Shown: piece after piece, positions 52,559 through 62,042 of the stretch | Layout: every line of letters starts with the position of its first letter | How positions within the stretch are numbered: the stretch's first letter is position 1 | From: Qipengyuania soli | GTDB lineage: Bacteria > Pseudomonadota > Alphaproteobacteria > Sphingomonadales > Sphingomonadaceae | DNA length: 64,000 nt | Direction: 5' to 3' | Assembly (NCBI RefSeq): GCF_015529805.1 | Contig: NZ_CP064654.1 | Coordinates: forward strand, 496,001 to 560,000 | Program-made: the position numbers and the translations under genes | The notes under the pieces: generated by a model | Told to the model about the DNA's origin: nothing | Seen by the model: only the letters and a program-made list of their open reading frames with translations | The model's database searches: none

Positions 52559-53128
52559 ATGGATAATTCCCATTCCGGACAATCGGGTCACGGCAAGTGG
52601 ACGACCTTCTTCGCCATGATCGCCACGTCGGTCGTGACCATGTTCGTGCTGACCTATTTCAACAGCTGGCAGGTCGACCACGTGTTTTTCAGCCAGACGC
52701 GCATGTGGATGGCGCTGATGATGGGCTGCGCGATGATCGTGGTCATGCTCGGATTCATGTGGGGCATGTACAAATCGCGCACCACCAAGCTGCTGGTTCT
52801 TGGCGGGGCATTTGTCTTCGGCGCAGGCTTCCTCGCCCTCGTGCGCAGCCAGGAGACGGTGGACGACACCGCCTGGATGAAGGCGATGATCCCGCACCAT
52901 TCGATTGCCGTGCTGACCAGTGCCCGTGCCGAGATCTCGGACCCGCGCGTGCGCAAGCTCGCCGACGACATCATCAAGGCTCAGGTCAAGGAAATCGAGG
53001 AGATGAAGCTGCTCATCGCCGATATCGAGGCGAATGGGGAATTGGGCGAGGGTACGCCGATCCCGGCGCGCAGCACAGCCCTGACTCCCGAACTGCGCGC
53101 CGAAGCACGCGAGGCAGCCGCCCGGTAA
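52559..53128 (+). CDS. DUF305 membrane protein
   Basis: The protein has 189 residues from ATG 52559 with AGGAGG 5 bp upstream. The N-terminal tail is rich in S, G and H. Three transmembrane helices (about 18-36, 49-70, 78-96) follow. The DUF305 domain then begins VDDTAWMKAMIPHHSIAVLTSARAEI, where the M-x-x-H-H-x-x-A motif is likely a metal site as in copper-related DUF305 proteins. A C-terminal helix follows. Its role here is unknown. It stands between rnhB and the cold-shock module. Confidence 0.85.
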   Translation: MDNSHSGQSGHGKWTTFFAMIATSVVTMFVLTYFNSWQVDHVFFSQTRMWMALMMGCAMIVVMLGFMWGMYKSRTTKLLVLGGAFVFGAGFLALVRSQETVDDTAWMKAMIPHHSIAVLTSARAEISDPRVRKLADDIIKAQVKEIEEMKLLIADIEANGELGEGTPIPARSTALTPELRAEAREAAAR

Positions 53129-53141
53129 TCGCCAACCCGGA

Positions 53142-53351
53142 TCAATTTGTTGAGGCAGCTTCCCGTTCGGCAGCCTTCTCGGTCTCGATCTTTTCGCGCT
53201 GCTTGGCCACGGCGCGAGCCTGTGTGGCGAGCGCAGTCCATGTCGCTTCGGAACGGAGCGCCCTTTCGCGGACGTTGTCGAGCATGGCCGCTTTGGCGTC
53301 TGCAGCAGCTTCCCTGGCGCGGGCGGAATAGAATTCGTAAGTCTGGCTCAT
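53142..53351 (-). CDS. Small helical protein, copy 1 of the cold-shock module
   Basis: The protein has 69 residues: MSQTYEFYSARAREAAADAK, then LDNVRERALRSEATWTALA and a charged tail. It is all-helical and probably a coiled coil, with no signal or membrane segment. The protein at 55200 is a clear paralog (LDNVRERALRSEA identical). Both are the second gene after a cold-shock protein gene. I recall many similar small proteins in Sphingomonadales without function. It is 76 bp behind csp and likely on the same transcript. Confidence 0.75.
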   Translation of the reverse strand: MSQTYEFYSARAREAAADAKAAMLDNVRERALRSEATWTALATQARAVAKQREKIETEKAAEREAASTN

Positions 53352-53427
53352 GCAGCCTCCCCTTGTCGGGTCGTGAGTGGAAGCGCGCTGCCAGCAACGA
53401 GGCCAGGCAGCGCGCTCCCGTGATCGG

Positions 53428-53640
53428 TCAGTCGGCAGCCGACAGATTGACGGCGCTTGCCTTGCCGTTGCGGCCGGTCTCGATCTCGTAGTTCAGGCGC
53501 TGTTCCTTATCGAGCGTGTGCATGCCTGCGGCCTGCACGGCACTGATGTGAACGAAGCTGTCGCCCGAACCATCGTCGGGCTGGATGAAGCCGTAGCCCT
53601 TGTCGGTGTTGAAGAATTTTACGGTGCCGGTCTTCGACAT
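53428..53640 (-). CDS. Cold-shock protein, copy 1
   Basis: The protein has 70 residues: one OB-fold cold-shock domain with RNP1 (KGYGFIQPDD) and RNP2 (SFVHISAVQ). KTGTVKFFNTDKGYGFI is the standard beginning. It binds single-stranded RNA and DNA. Unlike many cold-shock proteins it ends with VNLSAAD rather than ANV. The long upstream leader shared with copy 2 points to post-transcriptional control. It is followed by the small helical protein gene at 53142. Confidence 0.94.
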   Translation of the reverse strand: MSKTGTVKFFNTDKGYGFIQPDDGSGDSFVHISAVQAAGMHTLDKEQRLNYEIETGRNGKASAVNLSAAD

Positions 53641-53823
53641 GATGTGTTCCTTTCCAGAACGTGGTTGCCCGAGGCGCAACTTGCCCCCGGGGTCGTGCGT
53701 CAAATCGTCCGATGAAAGGAAGTCGTCGTCTGGTTTTCGCCGTGGTCCCGATGCAGTGCATGCGGGCAGGTGGCGGTCGTCAAAGGCCGAAGTCCGTCGC
53801 AAATTTCGACGTCAGCGGTGGCT
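53641..53823 (-). promoter_or_regulatory. Conserved 5' leader of csp copy 1
   Basis: Two blocks are identical to the leader at 55699-55872. A 31-bp block is at 53702-53732 (begins AAATCGTCCGATGAAAGG on the plus strand) and starts exactly 62 bp upstream of the csp start in both copies. A 32-bp block is at 53786-53817 (begins GCCGAAGTCCGTCGC). Between them the sequence differs. Long leaders of cold-shock genes fold in a temperature-dependent way in other bacteria; that is inferred here. Confidence 0.7.
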
Positions 53824-53852
53824 CAGTAGCACGACGGGGGCATTCGACCTAA

Positions 53853-55199
<1,347 letters not shown>

Positions 55200-55421
55200 C
55201 TAGAGGGTAAGCGACGAAATTTCCTCGCGTTCGGCCTTCTCTCGCCGTTCGCGTTGAAGCTTTTCGCGATCAGCGGCAACTTTGCGCGCCTGTTCAGCCA
55301 ATCCGCGGAAGGTAGCTTCCGATCGCAGGGCGCGTTCGCGCACGTTATCGAGCAAGGCCTCCTTGGCCTCCTTGGCGGCATCGCTCGCGCGGGCGGCATA
55401 GAAGTCGTAGGTCTGGCTCAT
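55200..55421 (-). CDS. Small helical protein, copy 2 of the cold-shock module
   Basis: The protein has 73 residues: MSQTYDFYAARASDAAKEAK, LDNVRERALRSEATFRGLA and a highly charged tail (REKLQRERREKAEREE). It is a helical, probably coiled-coil protein, a paralog of the one at 53142. It is placed after csp copy 2 by 64 bp. Its stop adjoins the ccrM stop (convergent, 0 bp between TAA and TAG). The function is unknown. Confidence 0.75.
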   Translation of the reverse strand: MSQTYDFYAARASDAAKEAKEALLDNVRERALRSEATFRGLAEQARKVAADREKLQRERREKAEREEISSLTL

Positions 55422-55485
55422 ATCTTCTTTTCCTTCGAATGCGCGGAAATGCGCCCCGGAATGCTTCCGGGGCGCGTCAATTCAA

Positions 55486-55698
55486 TCAGTCTGCCGCGGA
55501 GAGGTTGATGGCGCTATCCTTGCCGTTGCGTCCCTGCTCGACTTCGAAGTTGACCCGCTGGTCCTTGTCGAGTGTGTCCATGCCCGCCGCCTGGACAGCA
55601 GAGATATGCACGAAGCTGTCAGCCGAGCCATCGTCAGGCTGAATGAAGCCATAACCCTTATCGGAATTGAAGAATTTAACTGTTCCGGCCTTACTCAT
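55486..55698 (-). CDS. Cold-shock protein, copy 2
   Basis: The protein has 70 residues, nearly the same as copy 1. RNP1 (KGYGFIQPDD) and RNP2 (SFVHISAVQ) are present. KAGTVKFFNSDKGYGFI starts the fold and INLSAAD ends it. The differences lie in the middle (D-T-L-D-K-D-Q-R-V-N-F against H-T-L-D-K-E-Q-R-L-N-Y). It is the first gene of the second module; its leader matches that of copy 1 in two blocks. Confidence 0.94.
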   Translation of the reverse strand: MSKAGTVKFFNSDKGYGFIQPDDGSADSFVHISAVQAAGMDTLDKDQRVNFEVEQGRNGKDSAINLSAAD

Positions 55699-55872
55699 TA
55701 CTTGTTCCTTTCATGAACAACTAGTCTATAACCACCAAAATTGTGGCAAGTCGTGCTTAAAATCGTCCGATGAAAGGAAGTCGTCGTCTGCTTTACGCCA
55801 ATACCTCATACGAGAAACGGGCGGCAATCAAATGCCGAAGTCCGTCGCAAATTTCGACGTCAGCGAGCCACT
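55699..55872 (-). promoter_or_regulatory. Conserved 5' leader of csp copy 2
   Basis: The leader holds the 31-bp block at 55760-55790 and the 32-bp block at 55834-55865, each identical to copy 1. The first begins 62 bp upstream of the start codon, as in copy 1. The region beyond (55873-56025) is unusually AT-rich around 55905-55950, contains no gene, and probably holds the promoter of this module. Confidence 0.7.
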
Positions 55873-56025
55873 GTTAGCAGAATAACCGAACATCACATAA
55901 CGATATCGGAATATTTTTATATACCTGCAATTTTATTTCTGTTACGAGGGGACATCGCGGCACCTGAACCAAGCAGCCGCGCCTGAGAGACACGCTGTGC
56001 TCCCGCTTATGCAAAGGAAGCCCAC

Positions 56026-56262
56026 GTGGACCTGAACAAGCTATATTTCGATCATCAGATTGCGACCTCGCGAGCGGAGGTGGCCGGTTCTGCTGACTGC
56101 CGTGAGGCGCACAGGGAAGATGCGGCGGAACTGGCGATAAAGATCGGCAAGATCCAGCGTTCGCTCGGTGCGGCCGCTTCTGCGGCTTGGACTGCGCTCG
56201 GCAGCGCGGAAGTTTTGCGAGAGCGAGCGGCCAAGGTTCCATCGATTTCACGCGCTGCATGA
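56026..56262 (+). CDS. Small helical protein related to the module proteins
   Basis: The protein has 78 residues from GTG 56026. DLNKLYFDHQIATSRAEVAG starts it and the C-terminal half contains GAAASAAWTALGSAEVLRERAA. The W-T-A-L segment and the pattern of aromatic start, R-A and helical charged tail resemble the small proteins at 53142 and 55200, though the identity is low. No known domain is recognised. The stop overlaps the next ATG (ATGA), which couples it to the ParS/MbcA/Xre-type gene. Confidence 0.6.
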   Translation: MDLNKLYFDHQIATSRAEVAGSADCREAHREDAAELAIKIGKIQRSLGAAASAAWTALGSAEVLRERAAKVPSISRAA

Positions 56263-56486
56263 AGGCAGCGCATGCCTCGCTACTTTTAGGCAATGCCGCA
56301 AGAGAGCGCCGTGACGACACTATCGCTTTCGCCATGTCGGTTATGAGCGCCGATGAGGCCCTTGCTTTCATGAACAGCGCAAACGCAGTGCTGGGCGGAC
56401 GTCCCATCGATCTCGTAATGGCGAGCGAGCGCGGACGAAGAGTAGTTCGCGCTCACCTGAGCGTCATTTCGCTTTCAGGCACGTGA
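56259..56486 (+). CDS. Small protein with ParS/MbcA/Xre toxin-binding-like domain
   Basis: The protein has 75 residues from ATG 56259, overlapping the preceding gene by 4 bp. The C-terminal half reads ADEALAFMNSANAVLGGRP, then DLVMASERGRRVVRAHL. This fits the C-terminal domain of MbcA/ParS/Xre antitoxins (A-x-x-F-L-x-x-P-N-x-x-L-x-G-x-x-P-x-D-L). The first 35 residues are helical and lack a DNA-binding helix-turn-helix. No RES-type toxin gene is next to it, so it is an orphan or has another role. The assignment is tentative. Confidence 0.6.
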   Translation: MKAAHASLLLGNAARERRDDTIAFAMSVMSADEALAFMNSANAVLGGRPIDLVMASERGRRVVRAHLSVISLSGT

Positions 56487-56560
56487 ATTAGCCGCAGGAA
56501 TCTGCGGAACCAAGGCGACCGAAGGGCAGTGATGCAAGTTGCATCGCTTCCCCGCCTTTG

Positions 56561-56596
56561 CGGCCCCTGTCCTCATTAGGGTGGGGGCCGTATTTT
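56561..56596 (+). terminator. Terminator after the small-protein pair
   Basis: CGGCCCC (56561-56567) pairs with GGGGCCG (56584-56590), and TATTTTC follows. It lies 75 bp after the stop of the ParS/MbcA-like gene on the same strand. Confidence 0.65.
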
Positions 56597-56634
56597 CATT
56601 CTGGATAAGTTCGAGGGCTGACCTGGTCATCCTG

Positions 56635-56664
56635 GAGGCCGAGGCGCAATGGAGCAATCTCATG
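56635..56664 (+). repeat. folP-like 30-bp fragment in the gap before folP
   Basis: This stretch equals 57174-57203 inside folP except for three changes (27 of 30 bases; both begin GAGGCCGAGGCGCA). The gene-free region 56487-56963 (477 bp) holds it, the terminator at 56561, and otherwise no credible gene. It could be a remnant of a partial duplication of folP. Confidence 0.5.
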
Positions 56665-56963
56665 CCAGCATGATCGTCATCCTCCCGCGGGCATTCATCC
56701 AGTGAGTATTTGCGAGGGTTGCCTAGGATTGTCCAATACGCGGGAATCCTATGAGTTGCTGTCTGTCCTACACTATGCGCAATCGCTAGCGTTCGAAACA
56801 TGCCAAGTTGTCTCGTTGCTCAAGCGTCCACGTCTTCCACGACGTCACATTACACCCCTCAAAGGCAACACTTCCGCCCGCAAGGTCACACTCTGCCGAT
56901 TTCCCCTCATAACCCTGTTCCATGTGTTCCATCCTGTGGGGTTTGCGCTAGGCAGGTCCTCCT

Positions 56964-58076
56964 ATGATCCAGCACGCCACCATCCGCCCCATCGGCCTCG
57001 TCCCCGGTCCGCAATCAGAGCACGGCAATGCCGTCCGGTTGGCGGGCGGGATGATCTATGCGAGCCGCTTTGCAGTGGTTCTGCGGCGTGACGGCAAGGT
57101 GGTCGAACGCTGGCTCGCCTCACCCGACACGATTGCCGAGGTGATCGGGAACCTGCCCGATGGTTGCGGGGCCGAGGCCGAGGCGCAGTGGAGCAACCTC
57201 ACGCTCGCACATCCGCCGCTGGCGCTGGGTGCGCGGACCATCCGGCTCGACCAGCCGCAGGTCATGGGCATCCTCAACGTCACGCCCGACAGCTTCAGCG
57301 ATGGCGGCGCGCATGACAGCCCCGATGCCGCGCGCGAGCACGCCGCGGCCATGGTCGAGGCGGGGGCGGGCATCATCGACGTCGGCGGCGAGAGCACGCG
57401 GCCCGGCGCCAAGCCCCTGTGGGAAGGCGACGAGATCGCCCGCGTCGTTCCTGCGATCGAAGCCTGCGTCGCCATGGGCGCGGCGGTCAGTATCGACACG
57501 CGAAAGGCGGCGGTGATGGAGGCCGCGCTCGAAGCGGGGGCGCACATGGTCAACGACGTCTCCGGCCTCGCGCACGATCCGCGCAGCGCCGAAGTGGTCG
57601 CGCGCGCCGGCGTGCCGGTGGTGCTGATGCACGCACCGGGCGCGGCGGGCGAGGATCTCCACGAGGGCGGTGAATACGAGAACGTGGTGTTCGAGGTCTT
57701 CGATGCGCTGCGTGCGAGGCGCGATGCGGCGCTCAGCGCGGGGATCGAGGCGAAGAACATCCTCCTCGATCCGGGCATCGGCTTCGGCAAGTCGCTTGCC
57801 GAGAACCTTGCGTTGATCAACGCGCTGCCGCTGTTCCACGCGCTCGGCCATCCGCTGATGCTCGGCGCGAGCCGCAAGCGCATGATCGGCGCGCTCTCGA
57901 ACGAGGCGGAGGCCGATGCGCGGCTCGGCGGCAGCATTGCGCTCGCCATGAAGGGCATGGATGCTAGCGTGCAGTTGCTGCGAGTCCACGACGTCCCCGA
58001 AACCGTCCAGGCGCGCAACGTCTGGCGCGGCCTGCGCGATGCGGCGCTGACCGACTTCGCGGACCTGCCGGGCTAG
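56964..58076 (+). CDS. folP: Dihydropteroate synthase with N-terminal extension
   Basis: The protein has 370 residues against about 280 for E. coli FolP. The catalytic barrel begins about residue 95: [15 protein letters not shown] (first signature) and [13 protein letters not shown] (second). [20 protein letters not shown] and [12 protein letters not shown] follow. It joins p-aminobenzoate to dihydropterin pyrophosphate in folate synthesis and is the target of sulfonamides. The first 90 residues ([20 protein letters not shown]) form an extra domain of unknown role. It overlaps the convergent SDR gene by 4 bp. Confidence 0.94.
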   Translation: MIQHATIRPIGLVPGPQSEHGNAVRLAGGMIYASRFAVVLRRDGKVVERWLASPDTIAEVIGNLPDGCGAEAEAQWSNLTLAHPPLALGARTIRLDQPQVMGILNVTPDSFSDGGAHDSPDAAREHAAAMVEAGAGIIDVGGESTRPGAKPLWEGDEIARVVPAIEACVAMGAAVSIDTRKAAVMEAALEAGAHMVNDVSGLAHDPRSAEVVARAGVPVVLMHAPGAAGEDLHEGGEYENVVFEVFDALRARRDAALSAGIEAKNILLDPGIGFGKSLAENLALINALPLFHALGHPLMLGASRKRMIGALSNEAEADARLGGSIALAMKGMDASVQLLRVHDVPETVQARNVWRGLRDAALTDFADLPG

Positions 58077-58855
58077 CTCCCGGGCGAGACGGCGCTACCC
58101 GCCAGCAGGCCGCCATCTAGGGTAAGCTCGGCGCCGGTCATGTAGCCGCTCTCGGGCGAAGCGAGGTAGACGCACAGCGCGGCGACCTCCTCGACCGTGC
58201 CGAAGCGCTTGAGTGGGGTGTCGGCGACCATCGCCGCCATCCGTTCCTCGCGGTCGGGACCGTCGCCGATCAGCGCTTCCCACATCGGGGTGAGCACGGC
58301 GGCAGGGTGGACCGAGTTGCAGCGGATGCTCAGCCCCTGCTGCGCGGCGTAGAGCGCGACCGACTTGGTGTGGTTGCGGATCGCGGCCTTGCTCGCCGCA
58401 TAGGCCGCCGCGCCGGGAATGCCGACGAGGCCGGAGCGGGAGGAGATGTTGATGATCGACCCCGTTGCCTTGGCTCGCATGGAGCGCAGGGCATAGCGGC
58501 AGCCGAGGAAGCAGCCGTCGGTGTTGACCGCGTGAACCCGGTGCCATTCGGCGAGCGTGGCGTTCTCGGGGTCATGGGCGGCGGGGCCATCCTCGAAGCC
58601 GGTGATCCCGGCGTTGTTGACCAGCACGTCGACTTCGGGGAACGCCTTGGCCAGCCGGTCCCATTCGGCTTCGCTGGCCACGTCGAGCCGGTGCCACTCG
58701 CAGCCGAGTTCCGATGCAGCTTTCCTACCCGTTTCGGGATCGATATCGGTCAGCACCACGCGCGCACCTTCGTCGACAAAGGCCTTGCAGATCGCCTTGC
58801 CGATACCGCGCGCGCCGCCGGTGACGACGCACAGCATGTCGTTCAGTCTTTGCAT
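58073..58855 (-). CDS. Short-chain dehydrogenase/reductase
   Basis: The protein has 260 residues. [17 protein letters not shown] is the cofactor loop (T-G-x-x-x-G-x-G), with an acidic residue at the end of the second strand (LTDID) that favours [20 protein letters not shown] with the catalytic serine, and AAYAASKAA (Y-x-x-x-K) are intact; the end [10 protein letters not shown] is usual. The substrate cannot be told. It overlaps the folP stop by 4 bp (convergent). Confidence 0.9.
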   Translation of the reverse strand: MQRLNDMLCVVTGGARGIGKAICKAFVDEGARVVLTDIDPETGRKAASELGCEWHRLDVASEAEWDRLAKAFPEVDVLVNNAGITGFEDGPAAHDPENATLAEWHRVHAVNTDGCFLGCRYALRSMRAKATGSIINISSRSGLVGIPGAAAYAASKAAIRNHTKSVALYAAQQGLSIRCNSVHPAAVLTPMWEALIGDGPDREERMAAMVADTPLKRFGTVEEVAALCVYLASPESGYMTGAELTLDGGLLAGSAVSPGS

Positions 58856-58873
58856 GGGGACCGGCTAGGCCGG

Positions 58874-60292
58874 TCAGGCTGCGTTGTCGATGCCGAGCTC
58901 GGAAAGCTTCCGGTAAAGCGTCGAGCGCCCGATGCCGAGACGGCGGGCGACTTCGGTCATTCGCCCACGGTAGTGGCCGATGGCAAGGCGGATGACGTCG
59001 GCCTCGATGTCCTCGAGCGCGCGCAGATTGCCGTCCTCGGTGTAGAGCAGGACGCCGAGCCCGCGATGGCGGCTCTCGCCGCGGTCCGGGCTGTCGCCGA
59101 GCAGCTGCGAAAGCTGGGGGAAGCTCGACGCGGTCAGTGCCTCGCCGTCGCAGAACACGGCGGCCCGGAAAAGAACGGCCTGGAGCTGGCGGACGTTGCC
59201 CGGCCAATCGTATGCCTCGAGCAGGGTCAGCGCGCTGTCGGCGATGGAGTGATGCTGCAGGCCCGGTTGCTCGCCGATCTGCGAAAGGAAGTAGCGGGTA
59301 AGGGCAGGGATATCGCCCATGCGCTCGCGCAGCGCCGGCAGGCGGACGCGGGTAGCCGAGAGGATGTCGAACAGCTTCTTCGAGAAGTCGCCTGCGGCGA
59401 CCAGCTCGTCGATGTCGAAATCGCTCGCTGCAAAGATTCGCACGTCGATCTTGAAACCATGCGATGCGCCGGTGGGGCGCACGATGCCGCTTTCGAGAAC
59501 GTCGGCGAGACGGTCCTGGAGGACAAGGTCCATCCGGTCGATGTCGTCAAACAGCAGCGTCCCGCCGTCGCAGGATTCGAGCAGGCCGGTCTGGCGATCG
59601 AAGGCACCGGCGAAGGCGCCCTTCTCGTGACCGAAGACGAGCGATTCCAGCGACATCGACGGCATGGAGCCGCAGTTCACCAGCTTCATCGCGTTCTTGG
59701 CGCGGGTCGAGGAGCCGTGCATGGCCCGCATCAGCATTTCCTTGCCCGTGCCACTTTCGCCTTCGACCAGCGCATGCCCGTGGCCACGCGCTGCGGTCGC
59801 GGCCTTTGCCAGGGCAGTGCGGAACGGTGGGGCGGAGCCGACCATGGCATCGAAGTCGAGCGCTGCTGCGAACTTCTCTGTCATCGGCTGTAGTTCGTCG
59901 CGCGGAGCCTCGTCGCGGGTCGCGCTGCGCAGTGCAGCGAGCAGGCGATCGGGACCGACCGGCTTTATGAGGTAGTCTGTTGCTCCCGAGCGCATGGCTT
60001 CCACCGCCAGCAACGGCGAAGTGCTCGCGGTCAGCATAAGCAGCGGCACATCGGGGCGGAGTTGGCGGATCTGGCGTATGAGTTCGCAGGCGTCTTCGCC
60101 CGGAACCCACTGGTCGAGCAGGACAGCGCGGATTTCACCGCTTTCGTCGGCGGCCAGCTTCTGGATCGCTTCTTCGCCAGAACCGACAACGAGCGTGCGC
60201 CAACCCTCGCGCGATGCAAGTGCGCTGACGAATCGGCTCTGCGCCGGTTCGTCGTCGATCAGCATAAGCAGGCGGGTGTCGTCGCTCGCCAT
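58874..60292 (-). CDS. NtrC-type response regulator with altered GAFTGA loop
   Basis: The protein has 472 residues from ATG 60292. The receiver has DDE (LMLIDDEPAQS), the phosphorylated aspartate in VLLDQWVPGED, and lysine in YLIKPVG. In the AAA+ domain the Walker A loop is GESGTGKEML. The sigma-54 contact loop is GAFAGA instead of GAFTGA, and the Walker B region reads LLFDDIDRM rather than LFLDEIxxM. A Fis-type helix-turn-helix ends it (MTEVARRLGIGRSTLYRKL). These changes suggest that it may not activate sigma-54 in the normal way. No kinase gene is adjacent. Confidence 0.9.
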   Translation of the reverse strand: MASDDTRLLMLIDDEPAQSRFVSALASREGWRTLVVGSGEEAIQKLAADESGEIRAVLLDQWVPGEDACELIRQIRQLRPDVPLLMLTASTSPLLAVEAMRSGATDYLIKPVGPDRLLAALRSATRDEAPRDELQPMTEKFAAALDFDAMVGSAPPFRTALAKAATAARGHGHALVEGESGTGKEMLMRAMHGSSTRAKNAMKLVNCGSMPSMSLESLVFGHEKGAFAGAFDRQTGLLESCDGGTLLFDDIDRMDLVLQDRLADVLESGIVRPTGASHGFKIDVRIFAASDFDIDELVAAGDFSKKLFDILSATRVRLPALRERMGDIPALTRYFLSQIGEQPGLQHHSIADSALTLLEAYDWPGNVRQLQAVLFRAAVFCDGEALTASSFPQLSQLLGDSPDRGESRHRGLGVLLYTEDGNLRALEDIEADVIRLAIGHYRGRMTEVARRLGIGRSTLYRKLSELGIDNAA

Positions 60293-60474
60293 GGTTGTCC
60301 CGGGCTCCCATTTGGCGGCCACGCAGGTCGCCTTCGCGAATGACTTACGGGAAAGGAGTAAAGACCCGATTAAGGCTGCCGGCTTTGGGGAATGGGACGA
60401 AGGTGGGACTTGAGCCACCGCGCCTAGCGCGATAGACCGCCGCCAACGACAATCCGCAACCTCAGGGGTATCGC

Positions 60475-60600
60475 ATGAATTCCGCCAACGACATGAAGGC
60501 GCACAGCAAGACCTATTCCTCGTTCATCGGCATGCTCAAGTGGGCGATCCCGGTGATTGCCGCGATTACGGCGCTCGTCGTCATACTGATTTCGAACTAA
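60475..60600 (+). CDS. aa3-type cytochrome c oxidase subunit IV-like small membrane protein
   Basis: The protein has 41 residues: NDMKAHSKTYSSFIGMLKW, then one transmembrane helix to the end (AIPVIAAITALVVILIS). The pattern N-D-M-K-A-H-x-x-T-Y-x-x-F, basic-aromatic before a single helix, matches bacterial aa3 oxidase subunit IV. AGGGG lies before the ATG. No oxidase subunit genes are next to it; it sits 10 bp ahead of pntAA, and related genomes show it there too as I recall. It may belong to the pnt transcript. Confidence 0.75.
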   Translation: MNSANDMKAHSKTYSSFIGMLKWAIPVIAAITALVVILISN

Positions 60601-60610
60601 CGCACCTCCG

Positions 60611-61735
60611 ATGCGGATCGCGGTGCTGAAGGAGCGCGCGGCCGGCGAGAGCCGTGTTGCGATCACGCCTGAAACGGTGAAGAAATTCATCGGCTTGGGT
60701 GCCAGCGTTGCGGTCGAGGGAGGGGCAGGTCTCGGCGCTGCAATCACCGACGACGCCCTGCGAGAAGCGGGTGCAGAACTCGGTTCTGCAGCCGCGACGA
60801 TAAAGGACGCCGACATCGTGCTTGGCGTGCAGGCCCCGGATATCGCTTCGCTGGCCGGAGCAAAGCCCGGTGCGTGGGTGGCGGCGACTTTCGATCCATT
60901 CCGCAACGCGGCGCTGGTCGACGCCTATGCCAAGGCCGGCTTCGAAGCGCTGAGTATGGAATTCATGCCGCGCATCACGCGTGCGCAGAGCATGGATGTG
61001 CTCTCCAGCCAGTCCAACCTCGCGGGCTACAAGGCCGTTCTCGCCGCGGCGAACGAATATGGTCGCGCTTTCCCGATGATGATGACCGCTGCCGGTACCG
61101 TGCAGGCGGCGAAGTGCTTCGTCATGGGGGTGGGCGTTGCGGGGCTCCAGGCGATTGCGACCGCCAAGCGCCTCGGCGCGCAGGTCTCCGCGACCGACGT
61201 CCGTTCGGCGACCAAGGAGCAGATCCAGTCGCTCGGTGCCAAGCCGATCTTCGTCGAGAATGTCGCCGGGATCGAGGGCGAGGGTTCGGGCGGCTATGCC
61301 ACCGAAATGAGCGAGGAATACCGGAAGGCGCAGGCCGAACTGGTGTCCAGCCATATCGCCAAGCAGGACATCGTCATCACGACTGCTTTGATTCCAGGGC
61401 GCGCTGCTCCCCGGCTGATCAGCGACGCGCAGATTGCCAGTATGAAGCCCGGCAGCGTGATCTTCGACCTCCCAGTCGCGCAGGGCGGCAATGTCGAAGG
61501 CTCGGTCGCCGACCAGATAGTCGAAAAGCACGGCGTGAAGATCGTCGGCTATTCCAACACCGCAGGCCATCTCGCCGCCGACGCCTCGGCCCTGTTCGCG
61601 CGCAATCTGTTCAACTTCCTCTCGGCCTTCTGGGACAAGGAAGCGGGCAAGCCTGTCCTCGACGAGGAAATCGGCAATGCCGTGCGCCTGACGCAGGGCG
61701 GCAAGGTCGTGAACGAGAGGCTGGCAGCACAGTAA
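60611..61735 (+). CDS. pntAA: NAD(P) transhydrogenase subunit alpha, soluble part
   Basis: The protein has 374 residues. MRIAVLKERAAGESRVAITPETVKKF is the start of the family. ATFDPFRNAALVDAYAKAGFEALSMEFMPRITRAQSMDVLSSQSNLAGYKAV contains the SQSN-x-A-G-Y segment. The NAD site is FVMGVGVAGLQAIATAKRLGA with DVR at the next strand. This is domain I of the proton-pumping transhydrogenase, which hydride-reduces NADP with NADH. The next two genes complete it. Confidence 0.95.
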   Translation: MRIAVLKERAAGESRVAITPETVKKFIGLGASVAVEGGAGLGAAITDDALREAGAELGSAAATIKDADIVLGVQAPDIASLAGAKPGAWVAATFDPFRNAALVDAYAKAGFEALSMEFMPRITRAQSMDVLSSQSNLAGYKAVLAAANEYGRAFPMMMTAAGTVQAAKCFVMGVGVAGLQAIATAKRLGAQVSATDVRSATKEQIQSLGAKPIFVENVAGIEGEGSGGYATEMSEEYRKAQAELVSSHIAKQDIVITTALIPGRAAPRLISDAQIASMKPGSVIFDLPVAQGGNVEGSVADQIVEKHGVKIVGYSNTAGHLAADASALFARNLFNFLSAFWDKEAGKPVLDEEIGNAVRLTQGGKVVNERLAAQ

Positions 61736-61757
61736 TCCGGACCCGGGGAGGGCCACA

Positions 61758-62042
61758 GTGGACTTCATTTCGATCCTGTCGATCTTCGTGCTGGCGTGTT
61801 TCGTCGGCTATTACGTGGTCTGGTCGGTCACGCCCGCGCTGCACACGCCGCTGATGGCGGTGACCAATGCGATTTCATCGGTGATCATTGTCGGCGCGCT
61901 GATCTCAGCCGCGGAGGCCGGGAATGACGTCGCGAAATGGCTCGGCTTGCTTGGCGTGGTCCTGGCGAGCGTAAATATCTTCGGCGGATTTGCCGTAACC
62001 GAGCGCATGCTGGCGATGTACAAGAAGAAGGAGAAGAAGTGA
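61758..62042 (+). CDS. pntAB: NAD(P) transhydrogenase subunit alpha, membrane part
   Basis: The protein has 94 residues from GTG 61758. Three transmembrane helices include VGYYVVWSVTPALHTPLMAVTNAIS, whose L-H-T-P-L-M-x-x-T-N-A-I-S is highly conserved, then GLLGVVLASVNIFGGFAVTERML. It is domain II's N-terminal part, separate here as in Rhodospirillum and many alphaproteobacteria. It overlaps pntB by one base (TGATG). Confidence 0.95.
   Translation: MDFISILSIFVLACFVGYYVVWSVTPALHTPLMAVTNAISSVIIVGALISAAEAGNDVAKWLGLLGVVLASVNIFGGFAVTERMLAMYKKKEKK

Noticed and set aside
56702..57091. Possible gene of 129 codons ahead of folP
   Set aside because: No ribosome binding site, no domain, and it overlaps the folP start in another frame.
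60293..60474. Possible tRNA or small RNA in the gap before the subunit IV-like gene
   Set aside because: The sequence contains tRNA-like words but no cloverleaf could be formed; nothing else supported an RNA gene.
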